From Athripsodes cinereus (Eukaryota > Arthropoda > Insecta > Trichoptera > Leptoceridae), in NCBI GenBank assembly GCA_947579605.1, contig OX388320.1, positions 868,001 to 932,000 on the forward strand: a stretch of DNA of 64,000 nucleotides, written 5' to 3'. The position numbers and the translations under genes are program-made. Shown piece after piece: positions 33,742-44,262 of the stretch (within the stretch, counting starts at the first letter, position 1; every line of letters starts with the position of its first letter). The notes beneath the pieces are model-generated. The model had not been told where the DNA came from. It was given only the letters and a program-made list of their open reading frames with translations, and did not search any database.

Positions 33742-33977
33742 AACCGGCCAAGTAGTGTAACGGCTATCGCAGTCGACTTGCATCATTGTGGTTCTGGTTT
33801 CGATTCCCGGCTGGATCGTAAAGTTTCATTCGATATTTTCGAAGCCCAGGGTTTGGAGAAGAACTGTCTCAGTAAAATTGAGATAGCACTGGTTGTCTGG
33901 AAGAAATTACATGTGTGATAAGTCCACCAGCTATACTAACATCTGTGTATAGAAAAGGTTTAAAAAATAAATAAAAT
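33742..33977 (+). mobile_element. S4 tRNA-derived SINE
   Basis: GTGTAACGGCTATCGCAGTC is A-box-like and TGGTTTCGATTCCCGGC carries a near-perfect B box, at tRNA spacing. A body with AAGCCCAGGGTTTGGAGAAG and GAGATAGCACTGGTTGTCTG follows, ending AAAAAATAAATAAAAT. It is the only copy of this family in the window. Confidence 0.75.
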
Positions 33978-34469
33978 GTCCACAAGTGTGTTCGGAAGCG
34001 AAAGAGATTTAATGTATACCTTACATAGTTAAAAAATTGAACAGTGAAATGATTTTTTACAATGTGAACACAAGTACCCTTTAAAAATTCAAAATCCTTA
34101 TTTATCTTTCCAATACAGATTGATAGATAGATAAACTATACTTGCATAGACAATGGGGATAATGGTACTTTTAAAAGAAGGGCATATCTTATGTGATATC
34201 TATATTATCCTTTTGTTTATTTTAGCATTTTAGCGTCGCCCTTGCACCGTACAGGGAATCGCTTGAAACACCTTAATCCCTCGAGACGCCCTTGCACCAC
34301 GTTTCGTTTGAGTCATACTCTTACCTAACACTTGTATTGTCTTATAATATCATTGATATTTTACAACAGCTCTTTTGACTGGCATTTCACAAGTGATAAA
34401 GGGGTTGCCTGTAGAGTTTATTTAGGAATTTTAAGAAGGACGAGAGTTACAAAGAGTATCATAATATTC

Positions 34470-35181
34470 ATTTATTTATTCTTTACTTTACATTGATTAC
34501 AACCAACTTTTTGTTAAATGAAATCAATATATCAATGCTTGTAATAAGAATGACCTAATGATACTGGAGTGGCTAGCTCTAAAGTCCGGAACCGGAAAGT
34601 AAGTAAGTAATATACAGAGGGCGAGTTTATCGCAGAGAAGCGATTTTTTTTTTCAAAGAACCCAATTTCATGCAGATTTTACTATACATATTAAAGAAAG
34701 GGCGTTTCTCTTTTACAATACACCGTTCCTATGACAACGACATCAGAGCGAAGGGAATGTCGTGGGAAGAGGTGACGCGATTGGCACAGAGACGCTCTGA
34801 ATGGAGGAGGCTGGTTTCTGCCCTGTGCTCCCGAGAGGAGCGTTGAGGGGGATGATGATGATGATTTAAGAAAAGAGGAGAGGAATTACGATAGAGAAGA
34901 ATCGGTAGAAAAAGGGATTAGGAAACAGGTGCCAAATTTTGAGTGATAAAATCATGTTTGACCGCCCGTTTGAAGGCGTGAAGATTATTGCAATAGCGAG
35001 CACCGTGAACTGATAAAGAGTAAATGTTATTTGTATATGGAATTAATTGAGAAATGCCACCCATTTTGAATGTCTTTATTTTACTAGCACAGACACGATA
35101 AAGTTGATGTTTATTACACAGTTGATCTACTGAGAACCCCACTTTATAGAAAATGTCGTATTGGCATAGATTTTTTTTCAT
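34470..35181 (-). pseudogene. LINE C-terminus and 3' tail, interrupted by a second LINE
   Basis: The minus frame 35181-34918 ends with QLIPYTNNIYSLSVHGARYCNNL then HAFKRAVKHDFI, like the C-terminus (N.YS.R..GAR.WNSLP....FK..LK..L) of Jockey/CR1-type LINEs, with the WNSLP part decayed or deleted. Downstream on the same strand is a GATAAACTCGCCCTCTG tail, with ATCAATGTAAAGTAAAGAAT and AAATAAATGAATA at 34470-34640. The two parts are separated by LINE family B at 34700-34866. The 88-codon frame ends at 34918; its start is arbitrary. Confidence 0.55.
34700..34866 (+). pseudogene. LINE family B C-terminal fragment, nested
   Basis: An uninterrupted frame reads GRFSFTIHRSYDNDIRAKGM, SWEEVTRLAQRRSEWRRLVS, ALCSREER and stop at 34844-34846, then GGGGGATGATGATGATGAT. 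It is the best-preserved 3' coding end of family B here and shows the ATG-repeat tail. Approximate duplicates TTAAAGAAAG (34691) and TTTAAGAAAAG (34866) may be the target site. Only the last 48 codons are present, so it is a 5'-truncated insertion. Confidence 0.75.
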
Positions 35182-35489
35182 TCATACGATCATGCCATTT
35201 CCCTCGTTTGTTTTCAACATTTTGTTATTTTGTTTCGAGATTGATGTTTTGCGGGACATCCTTGATGAAGTATTTTAAATTTTGTTTTTGTTATTTATTA
35301 ATTGTTGGCAGTCACGGAATATGGCAAGGCATCCACATAATTGGGGTTATGATTATTACAGTAGTAATTATACAATAATATTTATACGAAGATTCTTATC
35401 TCTTCCATGTTGTTCCTACGAAAATATTTATTTCTATTGTGACTGATATTATTATTTACATAATAATTATACATTTATATACTATAAGT

Positions 35490-35985
35490 ACTATACTCTA
35501 ACGTAGTATCCCATTTGGGATAGGCAGAAAGAATGTAACGTCATATAGATTTATTTATTTTACATATTCTTCATTATACATTGTTTTCAATAATACAAAT
35601 TAAAACAGTATCATAGAAAATATCAGTTATACAATTCAATGCACAGAGGGCGAGTTTATCGCTAAGATGCGATGTATTCCAATTAACCTGGTTATTAAAA
35701 TATAAATTAATTAGATCTATTCTTCTGCATTCATACAATTTCTCTTACTTTAAACCCATGGCCATCCTTGAGCATTTGATCCACGTGATCAAGGCACGTG
35801 GTTTTTGTACGCTCGCGCTTATTCACGCCCTCTCTTTCAAGTAAGCATATCCTCTTTTAAATCCTTTCATCAGACATTCGTTCCACATACCCAAACTGTC
35901 GTAGATTAGTTACACGCATTCTATCCACAACATGCCTCTTGCATTCGCACATTCTTCTAATGTTCTCATTGAAGAAACAAATGCT
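35490..35985 (-). pseudogene. LINE family A C-terminal remnant, interrupted by a LINE tail
   Basis: On the minus strand from 35960: RMCECKRHVVDRMRVTNLRQ, FGYVERMSDERI, a stop, then in another frame RTKTTCLDHVDQMLKDGHG. These follow the FGHVERM, GRPR.TW.DQ...IL..GHV order of family A. The 3' end AGTATCCCATTTGGGATAGGC lies at 35512-35532 after an insertion of about 125 bp (35548-35672), a Jockey-like tail. Confidence 0.65.
35548..35672 (-). mobile_element. Jockey-like LINE tail nested in LINE family A
   Basis: The minus strand reads ATCTTAGCGATAAACTCGCC, CTGTGCATTGAATTGTATAAC, then AACAATGTATAATGAAGAAT and AAATAAATAAAT. A 3'-end-only insertion. Confidence 0.6.
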
Positions 35986-36699
35986 TTTCCTACCATATTG
36001 ATTTTTAATGAGAGAGACATTTTTCGTCTTTGAAGGACATTGTTACAGTAGAACATCTTTTACATTGACATTAGAAGAATCACTTGTGACTGGACACAGA
36101 AAGTCAGGAACAGATATGCCTGGAGACATAATATGGGGTAAGCTTATATTCAGTAGTGGACAGAGAAAGCTGTATAAGTGTCTTTTGCAGGTCATTCAAA
36201 ATATTTTCCAGAAAAATTAGGAGACCAATTTTGTTTCCTCGGTAAAATATTATTAAAATCACGGAAAATGTGTTTTTCCTCTATATTGCAAAAATGCCCA
36301 CCCAAACTGCGAGAGCGAGTTTAATATTTATATTTATTTGAGTAAAAAGCCTTGCAGTGTATTTCCAACTTTATTATTAAATCATCCCCTTGATATAAAT
36401 AGTGGTTATCCATCACACACTTTCATGTTATTATTTTATTTAGCTACCCCCAACAGCAAACACCAACACTCGGCACGCGAGAAATCAATTTCGTCCAAAT
36501 TTTGACTAAGAAAATAATGTAGTATTTAAAACTTTCGCACTCCGGTTGAATTGTATCGCAACTTTATATATTTTTTTTAATATCCAAAAAACACATTTTT
36601 GGTTACATTCTTACATATTATATGTATTAATTTTTTTTTATTTTAAACCAAATATGTAATAAGTTATCTTCTGTTTTTTTTGTTCATATTAATAATAAT
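35986..36699. other. Non-coding stretch
   Basis: 36190-36245 (AAAATTAGGAGACCAATTTTG) may be a short S1 remnant. The 70-residue frame at 36008-36220 has no recognised domain. Confidence 0.4.
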
Positions 36700-36930
36700 A
36701 ATAACTAGACATTTTTATAAGATGCGCCGTTTTGTGGAAAAACCACCGCAAGGGCTCATTCAAGAATCATAACACCTCCTGAACAATAGGGTCTTTAACC
36801 CTGCCTTGAACACCTCCACACTCTCCAGAGTTCGCAAATCATAGGGAATTTTGTTCCACAGCAACGGACCAACCACGCAGAAGGCGGTCAACTTAGTTAG
36901 CCAGATCTCCTTTACGCGGCACCACAAGTA
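36700..36930 (-). pseudogene. LINE C-terminus (WNxxPxxLR...FKxxLKxxLF type)
   Basis: The minus frame 36929-36760 reads VKEIWLTKLTAFCVVGPLLWN, KIPYDLRTLESVEVFKAGLK, TLLFRRCYDS, stop. F.V.GP.LWN.LP..LR....VE.FK..LKT.LF is the well-known C-terminal signature of Jockey/CR1/L2-type LINEs. The frame is uninterrupted over 56 codons but lacks everything upstream. The 3' untranslated part runs to about 36700. Confidence 0.75.
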
Positions 36931-37326
36931 ATAAAATAATTTTAAAAAAATAATAAAGGTTGTTCGCTCCTACTGTCTATCCCCGCAGAACTACTCCATT
37001 AGACCACATACCAACCCCCTCCCTCTTTATATTATATATAATATGTATACTCAACCCCGTCCACTATACAATACACACCCCCTCCCAACATACAATAACA
37101 CAAAAAGTCATTTATTGTTTCCCATACATTTCTTTCAAAAGTATTTTTTTGGTAAAAATCTCAGATTCCCTATGGATGAAAAGTCAGAACAATATTTATA
37201 TATTTTTAGGAATTCTATTTTTTCAGTGGTAACTCTATGAAAGTTCATTTTCACTTGTATATTAAAATGATTATTTTATGAAACACTGTAACTTTCACAA
37301 TATAAATGTTTCAGTGTTTCTTTAAT

Positions 37327-37442
37327 TACTACTACTACACCATCACTGCATATCCCTATAGTGGGGTAGCCAGAAGACCAGCTGCATGCAATAAAGATGC
37401 AGACCGCTCTCACTGTACCAATAAATATTTAAGACATTCTTT
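37327..37442 (-). mobile_element. S1 SINE-like repeat, 3' half
   Basis: TACTACTACTACACCATCACTGC, GGGGTAGCCAGAAGACCAGC and CGCTCTCACTGTACCAATAAA. TAG microsatellite tail present. Confidence 0.7.
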
Positions 37443-38073
37443 AATCTTTAATAAATAATCATTTAAATATAAGTATGTAGGAACATATATTTTTATTTTC
37501 TAACAAAATTTTCTCTATGATTATTCTAGCTAATATAATAACTGCATTAATGAATATACTGATTGTGCTTTCCGTATCATAATACATAGCTGAATTGATG
37601 ATGCTTATTTTTTTCATGATGTTTTAGAAGTACCTATGTTTTTTTTACAGGATACTAATTTACATAAAAAATACCTCTAGAAGAATCTACAGAACAAATT
37701 TATTTCATATTTTTTTCTAGTACGCATACTCTTAGATAAATCCAAAAAAAGAAAATTTACACATTCAAAAGGCTTTACAAATAAATTATTATATATTTTT
37801 TGGTGCACTGTTTTTTACGTAACAATTTAACAAGAGTGCATTATGTGAGAATGTTATATGACTCGTCATCATGTAATTTATAGGAGAAACATCCTGACAA
37901 GAATATTTTATCATATGTAAAAATAAAAAAAACAAGCAATATTTTATACTTGCATGCATAATGTAGCCGCCATGTGTTGTGGAGGGGTTAGGTGTAAGTT
38001 ATAATAGATAGCAGGGTGTGATTCTATGTACATCATCAAAATAACAGTCACAAAAGTTACAAGCTGTTATTTT
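37443..38073. other. AT-rich stretch without recognisable gene
   Basis: Nothing assignable. Confidence 0.5.
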
Positions 38074-38413
38074 ATACCCTCATGCTCTATTCCAAGTGAG
38101 GTAGGCAGAGAGGACAGAACGCCATATAAGTTTTTCCTTACATACTTCTTTCGCTATTTCAACACTCATGCCATTTGTCATGCACGCATGTCGATTTTTT
38201 TTTTTAAAAAGATATAGCTGGGTTTTGTCATAAACCCAAATACAACCTTATTTATACACCTTTCACATTTATTTTACTTAACACACAGCCGTCTTTGAAA
38301 ATTTGATCCACGTGGTTCTCGGATGCCCACGTTTCTTCTCCTCTCTTTTTTCAAACAAGTAAATCCTTTTTATCAACTTTTCCTCATCCATGTCGTTAAT
38401 GCTTCTTTGACTT
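38074..38413 (-). pseudogene. LINE family A C-terminus, interrupted by a SINE piece
   Basis: The minus strand at 38190-38074 reads HACMTNGMSVEIAKEVCKEK, LIWRSVLSAYLTWNRA, stop, matching ACM...M...EAKEVCKDR..WRSVLSAYPTR..A of family A, with WNRA in place of TRDMA. 38281-38413 holds the preceding segment in a decayed form (ATCCACGTGG, GGATGCCCACG). The two are separated by an S3 tail at 38208-38280. Confidence 0.7.
38208..38280 (-). mobile_element. S3 SINE tail inside LINE family A
   Basis: GATATAGCTGGGTTTTGTCA, AACCCAAATACAACC and ACACCTTTCACA match the S3 3' part at 47.26 kb. It breaks the LINE between two coding blocks. Confidence 0.6.
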
Positions 38414-38427
38414 TGTTCTATGACAAA

Positions 38428-38542
38428 TTTCTTCAGGCCTCCCCAATGGCCCGCCCGTGAGGATAATTTTGGTTTGAATGTGTGGATAAGTAGGAGTTAA
38501 CGACTCCTGAGATATCCGGGTGTGAGGTGGGCATCTTTTCAA
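38428..38542 (+). mobile_element. R1-like LINE 3' end only, with target duplication
   Basis: CCCAATGGCCCGCCCGTGAGG, TTTTGGTTTGAATGTG, stem-loop AGGAGT-TAACG-ACTCCT and GATATCCGGGTGTGAGGTGG match 8913-9005. Flanked by TGTTCTATGACAAA (38414-38427) and TGTTCTGTGACAAA (38543-38556), a 14-bp duplication with one mismatch. Severely 5'-truncated. Confidence 0.8.
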
Positions 38543-38790
38543 TGTTCTGTGACAAAAATATATTACAAAAAAATGTTTTTTTTTTTGTAATTTAACGTCT
38601 TGTTTTATCCCATCTCTATAAAGTTTTGGACAACTCTAAACTCACTTTTTTTTATATAAATGTAGGAACACAAGTTTATAACTTTGATATAAGATGCAGT
38701 TTCTTTTCCCCAAATCTCGCCCCATACATGTATAAACACACACTTACAAATACTCATATATACATGTACATACCTTAATACATTATGTAG

Positions 38791-39219
38791 AATGGGCCAC
38801 TTGCAGTCGTGGGGGATTTTAATAAAAATGATCGAATTAAGTAAATTTGAGATCGGAAAACACAAATATGTCAGTTAAATTTTTTTAAATTATCTAAATT
38901 ATTGAGAATTTCCAAAAATAAAATCCAAAATTTTTGACGTTTGGCAAAATACGTAAAATGGATTTTTACAGCTGATGACGTCACGGAGTCCCATGTGTGT
39001 ATGAGATTTTAATCTGTGGTGCGAAAGTTATTATGGTTCACCGTTCTCCGTGACGTCACAGTGCCGCCATATTGTTTTTGATCACTCCGCGAAAATTCAA
39101 TTCTGAAAAGCTAATATCTAAGAAAATAGTGCAATAAAAATTAAAATAAATTGTGGTTGTGTTTCTTTCATACTAATTAACAATTTTATGTAATAAAAAA
39201 AATCTGCAAGTGGCCCATT
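38791..39219. mobile_element. 429-bp terminal-inverted-repeat element (G element)
   Basis: Ends AATGGGCCACTTGCAG and CTGCAAGTGGCCCATT are exact 16-bp inverted copies. The interior has no coding frame; 38605-38865 minus is a chance frame crossing its edge. A 13-bp inverted pair, TGACGTCACGGAG (38976) and CTCCGTGACGTCA (39046), lies near the middle. Superfamily not identified, and no clear target duplication. Confidence 0.75.
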
Positions 39220-39389
39220 GTTATAGGTATCCTATAACAGTTATGAGCTAGTACATAGACTGTGGTAATACATAGATAATGACGTAAATATAAATGTAGG
39301 ATTTTGATAATATGTATACATGTTTGAATATCTGTTATATTCATTATTCATTATCTCTATTTTATGTTTATTTATTTTTATACTTTAAC

Positions 39390-39562
39390 GAATATTTCGT
39401 GGAGCACCCGGCGAAGAATAAATTAGTCTCCCACTTTTTCTCAGTATCAGGATTACTGAACTTTATATGTATAATGTCTTTATTTTTTTCATACACCTTC
39501 TTTTTACAGGACACTCAAAAACTCACTGAAAAGAATAGGGGACCTTCTTTTTACGGGGAAAT
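39390..39562. mobile_element. S1 fragments in opposite orientation
   Basis: GAGCACCCGGCGAAGAATAAA and GTCTCCCACTTTTTCTCAG read as S1 plus strand; about 90 bp on, CACCTTCTTTTTACAGGACA and CACTGAAAAGAATAGGGGACC read as S1 minus strand. Two insertions or an inversion within one. Confidence 0.6.
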
Positions 39563-40504
39563 TACGGAATATGTGCATACATAAAATTTGTACGTTACTT
39601 CTATTGCAATAAAATTCATTGGAGGTGGATGTTGTCGTCAATTGCTGTTTTTCTTAGTATTTGATGATTATTTGTTGACCGACACCGAGCTTGAAAGCTA
39701 GTAAAAGTATGATTGTTCACTCATGGAGAAGTAAGAAATTTTTCTAGCCAAATGGCTCCTGTCCAATAGTATCTACCTACGTTCTAACCAAACCTTAACT
39801 GACTAGCTACCTCTAGTATCCAGATAGCAAACATGTATATTATATTTACAGTGACCATATAAACTGAATTATTATTGTGTGTGTATGCAGTTCATAATAT
39901 ATAACGGATGTCTCTATCTTATTTGTAGTTTTACCAATAGTTTAAAACGTAAATAGTTTTGCAGCATAAAACAGCCTGAGATAAAATTAGGTTCAAAATG
40001 TAAATTTAACATTTGAAACTACCATATAAGGCTTAGAAAGACTACATACGTCACCTTATTCTATATTTTAATGAAATTCCACCAAGAACCGTCGGTAGAT
40101 CAACTAAGCCCTGTATTTTTATCTCTCCTGCTTATTGTGTTTATAACCATTATATTAATATTAAAAATCAAATATTCACTTGACCATTAAATTAATAAAT
40201 ATATTTTTATTGTTTTGAATCTGGTTGCGGAAAAAAATACGCAACAGCATTTTGTATCGCATTAAATAAACATTTAATTAAAATCAGAATTCAATAACAT
40301 ATTATATTAATGTTATTATTGATTGTGTTTGTGGTTCCACGATTTTATTCATCAATCTGTTTATTTTATTAAAGTGCTGACTATGTAGATATTAATCATA
40401 TTTTTTATTATTAAACTACTCCAGATTAATCATTTCAGTTAATTTATCTCCGAAAACGATCAGAAATCTAGTCTCCGACAGCCGATTGTGTCAAAAAATT
40501 CATA
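39563..40504. other. AT-rich stretch; S5-like trace near 40420
   Basis: 40423-40472 (CCAGATTAATCATTTCAGTT, CTCCGAAAACGATCAGAAAT) resembles the 3' part of the S5 SINE at 44.9 kb. Nothing else recognised. Confidence 0.4.
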
Positions 40505-40699
40505 GCATAATTTATTTATTGAGTCGATGTTTATTTTGTTAAACTCCATGTTTATATATGGAAGAAAACACAATTCGTTTTAGTTTTACTGTGCTTCACA
40601 TGTAAAACCAACTGTTTATCTCTCAATCTTTCCCAAAATAAAACTTGCATTGTATAAAATAATAATTTCCATACGAAGACATAGTATTCAAGCAACAAT

Positions 40700-41207
40700 C
40701 ATCATCATCATGAGCTCGACAGCCCTGGGTGGGCCTTGGCTGAATCTAGTAGTCTCTTCCACTCTCGTCTATCCTTTGCTTTTGTCTTCCAGTTAGTTAT
40801 TTGCAGTGTGGATGCATCGGCGCTGACAGAGTCCATCCATCGCAGTTTGGGTCTTCCTGGTCTTCTTCGTCCTTGTGGTGTGAGGAGTGTGAGGCGTTTT
40901 ACAGGGCTATCGTCGTCCATTCTGATTATGTGACCAGCCCACCTTAAGCGCCCCACCTTGATGGAGCTGATCACATCGGGCTCTCCATAAATGTCATAAA
41001 GCTCTTTGTTGTATCGACGACGCCAACCATTATGATCTCTCACAGGACCGTAGATTGTTCTGAGGATCCTTCTCTCAAATGCTGCAATGGATCTCTCTAG
41101 AGCTTTTGTTAGTACCCAGGTTTCAGAAGCATATATCAGGACTGGCTTTATCAGGGTTTTGTACAATACAATTTTGGTATTTCTTTTGACTAGTTTTGAC
41201 CTTATTG
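40700..41207 (-). mobile_element. RTE-like LINE, 5'-truncated, with 14-bp target duplication
   Basis: Flanked by ATTCAAGCAACAAT at 40686-40699 and 41208-41221, exact over 14 bp. The 3' end on the minus strand is GAGCTCATGATGATGATG, an ATG-repeat tail. Only about 0.5 kb was copied. Confidence 0.85.
40708..41207 (-). CDS. RTE-like LINE ORF2 C-terminus (partial)
   Basis: An uninterrupted frame to TGA 40708-40710. Blocks in order: VLYKTLIKPVLIYASETW (end of reverse transcriptase), AFERRILRTIYGPVRD, ELYDIYGEPDVISSIKVGRL, RWAGHIIRMDDDSPVKRLTL, PGRPKLRWMDSVSADA and DRREWKRLLDSAKAHPGL. All are standard for insect RTE-like LINEs. The frame stays open upstream to an ATG at 41310, but codons before 41207 come from the T element, so that ATG is not the gene start. 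Catalytic palm and endonuclease are absent. No stops or frameshifts in about 166 codons suggests a young insertion. Confidence 0.85.
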
Positions 41208-41436
41208 ATTCAAGCAACAATACGGTATGTAATAATATTAGTTTGGTATTGACTTTATAAGTCAAAATCAGGTCACTATTCAATTGAATATTAAGAAAAA
41301 CTAAAACCAATTGTGTTGTCTTTCATATATATCATAGAATAATATTTACATAATATTGTTTAATTTTTACAAATTCACGGCCTTATAGCCTTTTACAAAC
41401 ATGTTGAGTATTTGTAAATTCTCTCTTTATAGGCAC

Positions 41437-41592
41437 TTTTATTCACTGTCTAATTTATTTTCTTTTTTGTTTCAGGTACATCTCTACAAAGTTAATTAAT
41501 GTACAAAGAAACTAGTGCAAAAAAACACGTTTAGGAATGAGATAAGTATGTAATCTGATTATATTCTGAACTAAAGCAAGTGCAAAAAAATC
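41437..41592 (+). repeat. Unclassified dispersed repeat (U1), second copy
   Basis: TCACTGTCTAATTTATTTTC, TTTTGTTTCAGGTACATCTC, ACTAGTGCAAAAAAACACG and GGAATGAGATAAGTATGTAATC align with 17.74-17.87 kb. Confidence 0.5.
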
Positions 41593-42765
41593 TATTGGTT
41601 TTCATTTGGCACCATTAAAAAATTTTTTTCAAAATTATTTCAAAAGTTATAACAAAAAAAAATTTAACCTCGGCATCACAAAATGGACCTGATTTCGAAA
41701 AAAACAGATCATTGATCGAGCAAAAGAAAAGTCATGTTTTTTGAAGATAAAAATAACTTTCTGTATCTCAACGAAAGATCGCAGACACCATCTTAATTTG
41801 AATTTTTGTTCTTCATCCATACACGGAACGACACCCCGTATAATATGTTATTAAGCGTACTTTTCGCATTGTGTTGGATTTTTTAGACCTGCGTAAATTG
41901 AGTAATATTCTTGACATCCCGTTAATCTTATTAATTAGTCCCTTTATCCAAATTTATTATTTCCATCATCAGGTACAAAGTTTCATTTAAACCCTCTCGA
42001 CTGTGGAATCCAACGAGCAATATTAGATTTACTAGCAATATTTACTCGATTTTTATGTGTCATATTGGAAGCCAAATAATATGAGCATATCACGCCAGTA
42101 TTCCGAATAATAAATATGCCCTGAATATAGTTGCATATTGCGAGTAGTCGAACCTTAATTATTGGTCGTAGACAAGTGTCACTGAATATTCCATAGACAT
42201 AGAAGAAAATCACAAAATTCCATACAAAACCTAGAACCCTTACTCATTTACAAAAGTGAGGCAAAAAATCTATGAATTTTTCACAGAACGGTTGGCGAAA
42301 GCGTGTGGTGTTTCCTACATTTTATGAACTATTTCTCGCGTTTTTATTAAAATATATAATTTTTACATTTATAAAAACGTAATTGGACATTTTTTGAAGT
42401 TCTTGTCGACGTTTTAAGCGATTTACCACACTTTTTTTCGCCAACCGATCTGTCAAAAGTGCCGAAAAATGGTGCCTCACTTTATTACAATGAAAATACA
42501 TACGAGTACTCCATCTAGGTATTATATATAAAAATCTATGAAGAAAATACATAGCATGTGAAAAAATGTTTTGAATAATGTGCTAACTTCACGTTGTTTG
42601 CTGTCTACTAAATGTTTCACCAATCTTTTTTGATACGTTACTTTAAAACTATATTCTATCTCTTTCTGCTTGCGCATTTTAAATATGCACAGAAGACATC
42701 AGAAATAGGATATGTCAGATGTGAAAATTTTGTGAATAGCTTATAGTTATAATACATACATACCA
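41593..42765. other. AT-rich stretch without recognisable gene
   Basis: 41825-41855 (ACACGGAACGACACCCCGTATAA) is a motif I have seen in arthropod dispersed repeats. The 76-residue minus frames near 42.0-42.5 kb have no domain. Confidence 0.4.
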
Positions 42766-43052
42766 TCACGCCGCTTCCCTCGTGGGATAGGCAGAAAGGA
42801 TCGAGCGCCACTTCCTTCTATCCTTGCATACATCTTTCGCTTCCGTCACTGTCATACAATTCCTCATGCTGGCTGCTCTCCTGTTCAATGTGCTCAATAC
42901 GTGACCGTCTTGTAGGATTTGTTTAAAATGGTCTTGCTATTTGATCCTCGGACGTCCACGTCTCCGAGCACCATACCTCTAAGGCAAATATATATCTTCA
43001 TTCATTTTCATTCTGTCCTCATTCATTCTTTCTACATGCCCAAACTATCGTA
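42766..43052 (-). pseudogene. LINE family A C-terminus, clearest copy
   Basis: The minus strand reads LR, stop, FGHVERMNEDRMKMNED, a stop, then GARRRGRPRIK, TAG, QDHFKQILQDGHVLSTLNRR, AASMRNCMTVTEAKDVCKDR, RKWRSILSAYPTREAA and the natural stop at 42766-42768, followed by GGTATG. The C-terminal 60 codons are nearly intact, while three stops lie upstream. In other copies the block is usually ..RRACM...; here the cysteine is lost (AASM). The CCCACGAGGGAAGCGGCGTG end is the one shared with S1. Confidence 0.8.
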
Positions 43053-43627
43053 GCTTATAGTTATAATAAATGTCTCTAACTTAGAATGTATCATAACCAA
43101 CTTCTACTTGTATAGACACACAAATACGTAATTATAAACATTTCAAGATATTTTTATAAGGTATTACTACTTTCAAGTACATAATAATAATATTTGTAAA
43201 TACTGTATACTATTTGAAAAATTCCAGAACTCCCCTCGTCTAGACATTCTCCAAATGTCTGTGTACAATAAGAGAATTATTATTTGTAGGTACATACATA
43301 GTAATAGAGAAATATTAATATCATAGCAATATTATTTACAAACTAATGTATAATGAAATCTCAAGCATTAGTATATGTATCTAAGCACTGGATTGTAATA
43401 AAATTAATATTACGTCTAATATCAAAAACGTTTTCCCTAAATTGAATTTACTTGATACAATTTGCTTACACGTGTACTTTTTAGTTCATGCGTACAGTTT
43501 GAAAACATTTATTATTCAGTGAAAAAGTGCTATATTATTAGAACTCACTCTTGAAAACGTCCGTAAGTGTGACCGAGAAGTTATTTTTTTAACTCATTTC
43601 ATCATCAAAGGTGAAAACATAACTTAC
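43053..43627. other. AT-rich stretch without recognisable gene
   Basis: Nothing assignable. Confidence 0.5.
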
Positions 43628-43990
43628 TTACTGGTAGCCCTCTTTTCTACACTGCTGGATATAGGCTTCTTCGAAACTTTTCCATAATTTCCGAGCAAAC
43701 GATCCCATTGTTTTCACATCATCTGGGCATATCATTAACCCATCTCTTTTGGGGTCTTTCCTTATGTTTTCTGTCCTTCCACGATCCCCAATCAATAATT
43801 CTGGAAGTCCATCTGCCGTCCTCTTACCTTACCATATGACCAGCCCATTGTCATTTTAGTGTGGAGGCTTTATCAACAATGTTGCAGACTTCTGTCTTTT
43901 ATCGGATGATTTCATATCTTACGTTGTCTCTCAAGCTAATGTCTAGCATTTGTCTCTCCATGGCACGCTGTATACATAGCATTGTTTTAA
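43628..43990 (-). pseudogene. RTE-like LINE C-terminus, degenerate
   Basis: Pieces in several frames: RAMERQMLDISLRDNVRYEI, a stop, KTEVCNIVDKASTLK, a stop, QWAGHMV, then RPQKRWVNDM, and at the end WKSFEEAYIQQCRKEGYQ with TAA at 43628-43630. The set RAMER.ML..SLRD..R.E.I, K..WQWAGH, P..RW.DD and W..L.EAY.QQ marks a common insect RTE group different from families A and B. At least three stops and two frameshifts. Confidence 0.75.
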
Positions 43991-44262
43991 AGTTTTAATA
44001 AAAAAAAAACAAATATTTCAGTTCTACATCTATCTATACCATCATGACATATTCAACATTTCCTTTTTCTTCCCTTCCCCTTTTGCACCAACATTTTTGG
44101 TGTGTGGCCACTGAATCTAGAGTGCTCCCTCGGGGCAGCATTTCTCGCTTTAATGTGACATTAAATCCTGTTTGTGCATTCGTGTGTCGTTATGGAGAAA
44201 CATATCTCCAGGTACGGCACGAGGTATGTGGCGGGCGCTGCCCTTAAAAAAAAAAAAATCAA

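Larger units (their letters stand above)
40505..41341. mobile_element. T element split by a LINE
   Basis: Left TTTATTGAGTCGATGTTTATT, GGAAGAAAACACAATTCG; right TATTGACTTTATAAGTCAAAATC, AGGTCACTATTCAAT and CTAAAACCAATTGTGTTG. Taking out 40700-41207 and one target copy restores a standard T element of about 315 bp. Confidence 0.75.

Noticed and set aside
33742..33820. Functional tRNA gene
   Set aside because: A tRNA-like head with B box only; followed by a SINE body and A-rich tail.
38605..38865. 86-codon minus-strand frame
   Set aside because: Starts inside the G element and leaves through its edge; composition-driven, no domain.
41208..41310. ATG at 41310 as the start of a 200-codon gene
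   Set aside because: The first 35 codons are T-element sequence upstream of the LINE insertion point; the target duplication at 41208-41221 shows the junction.
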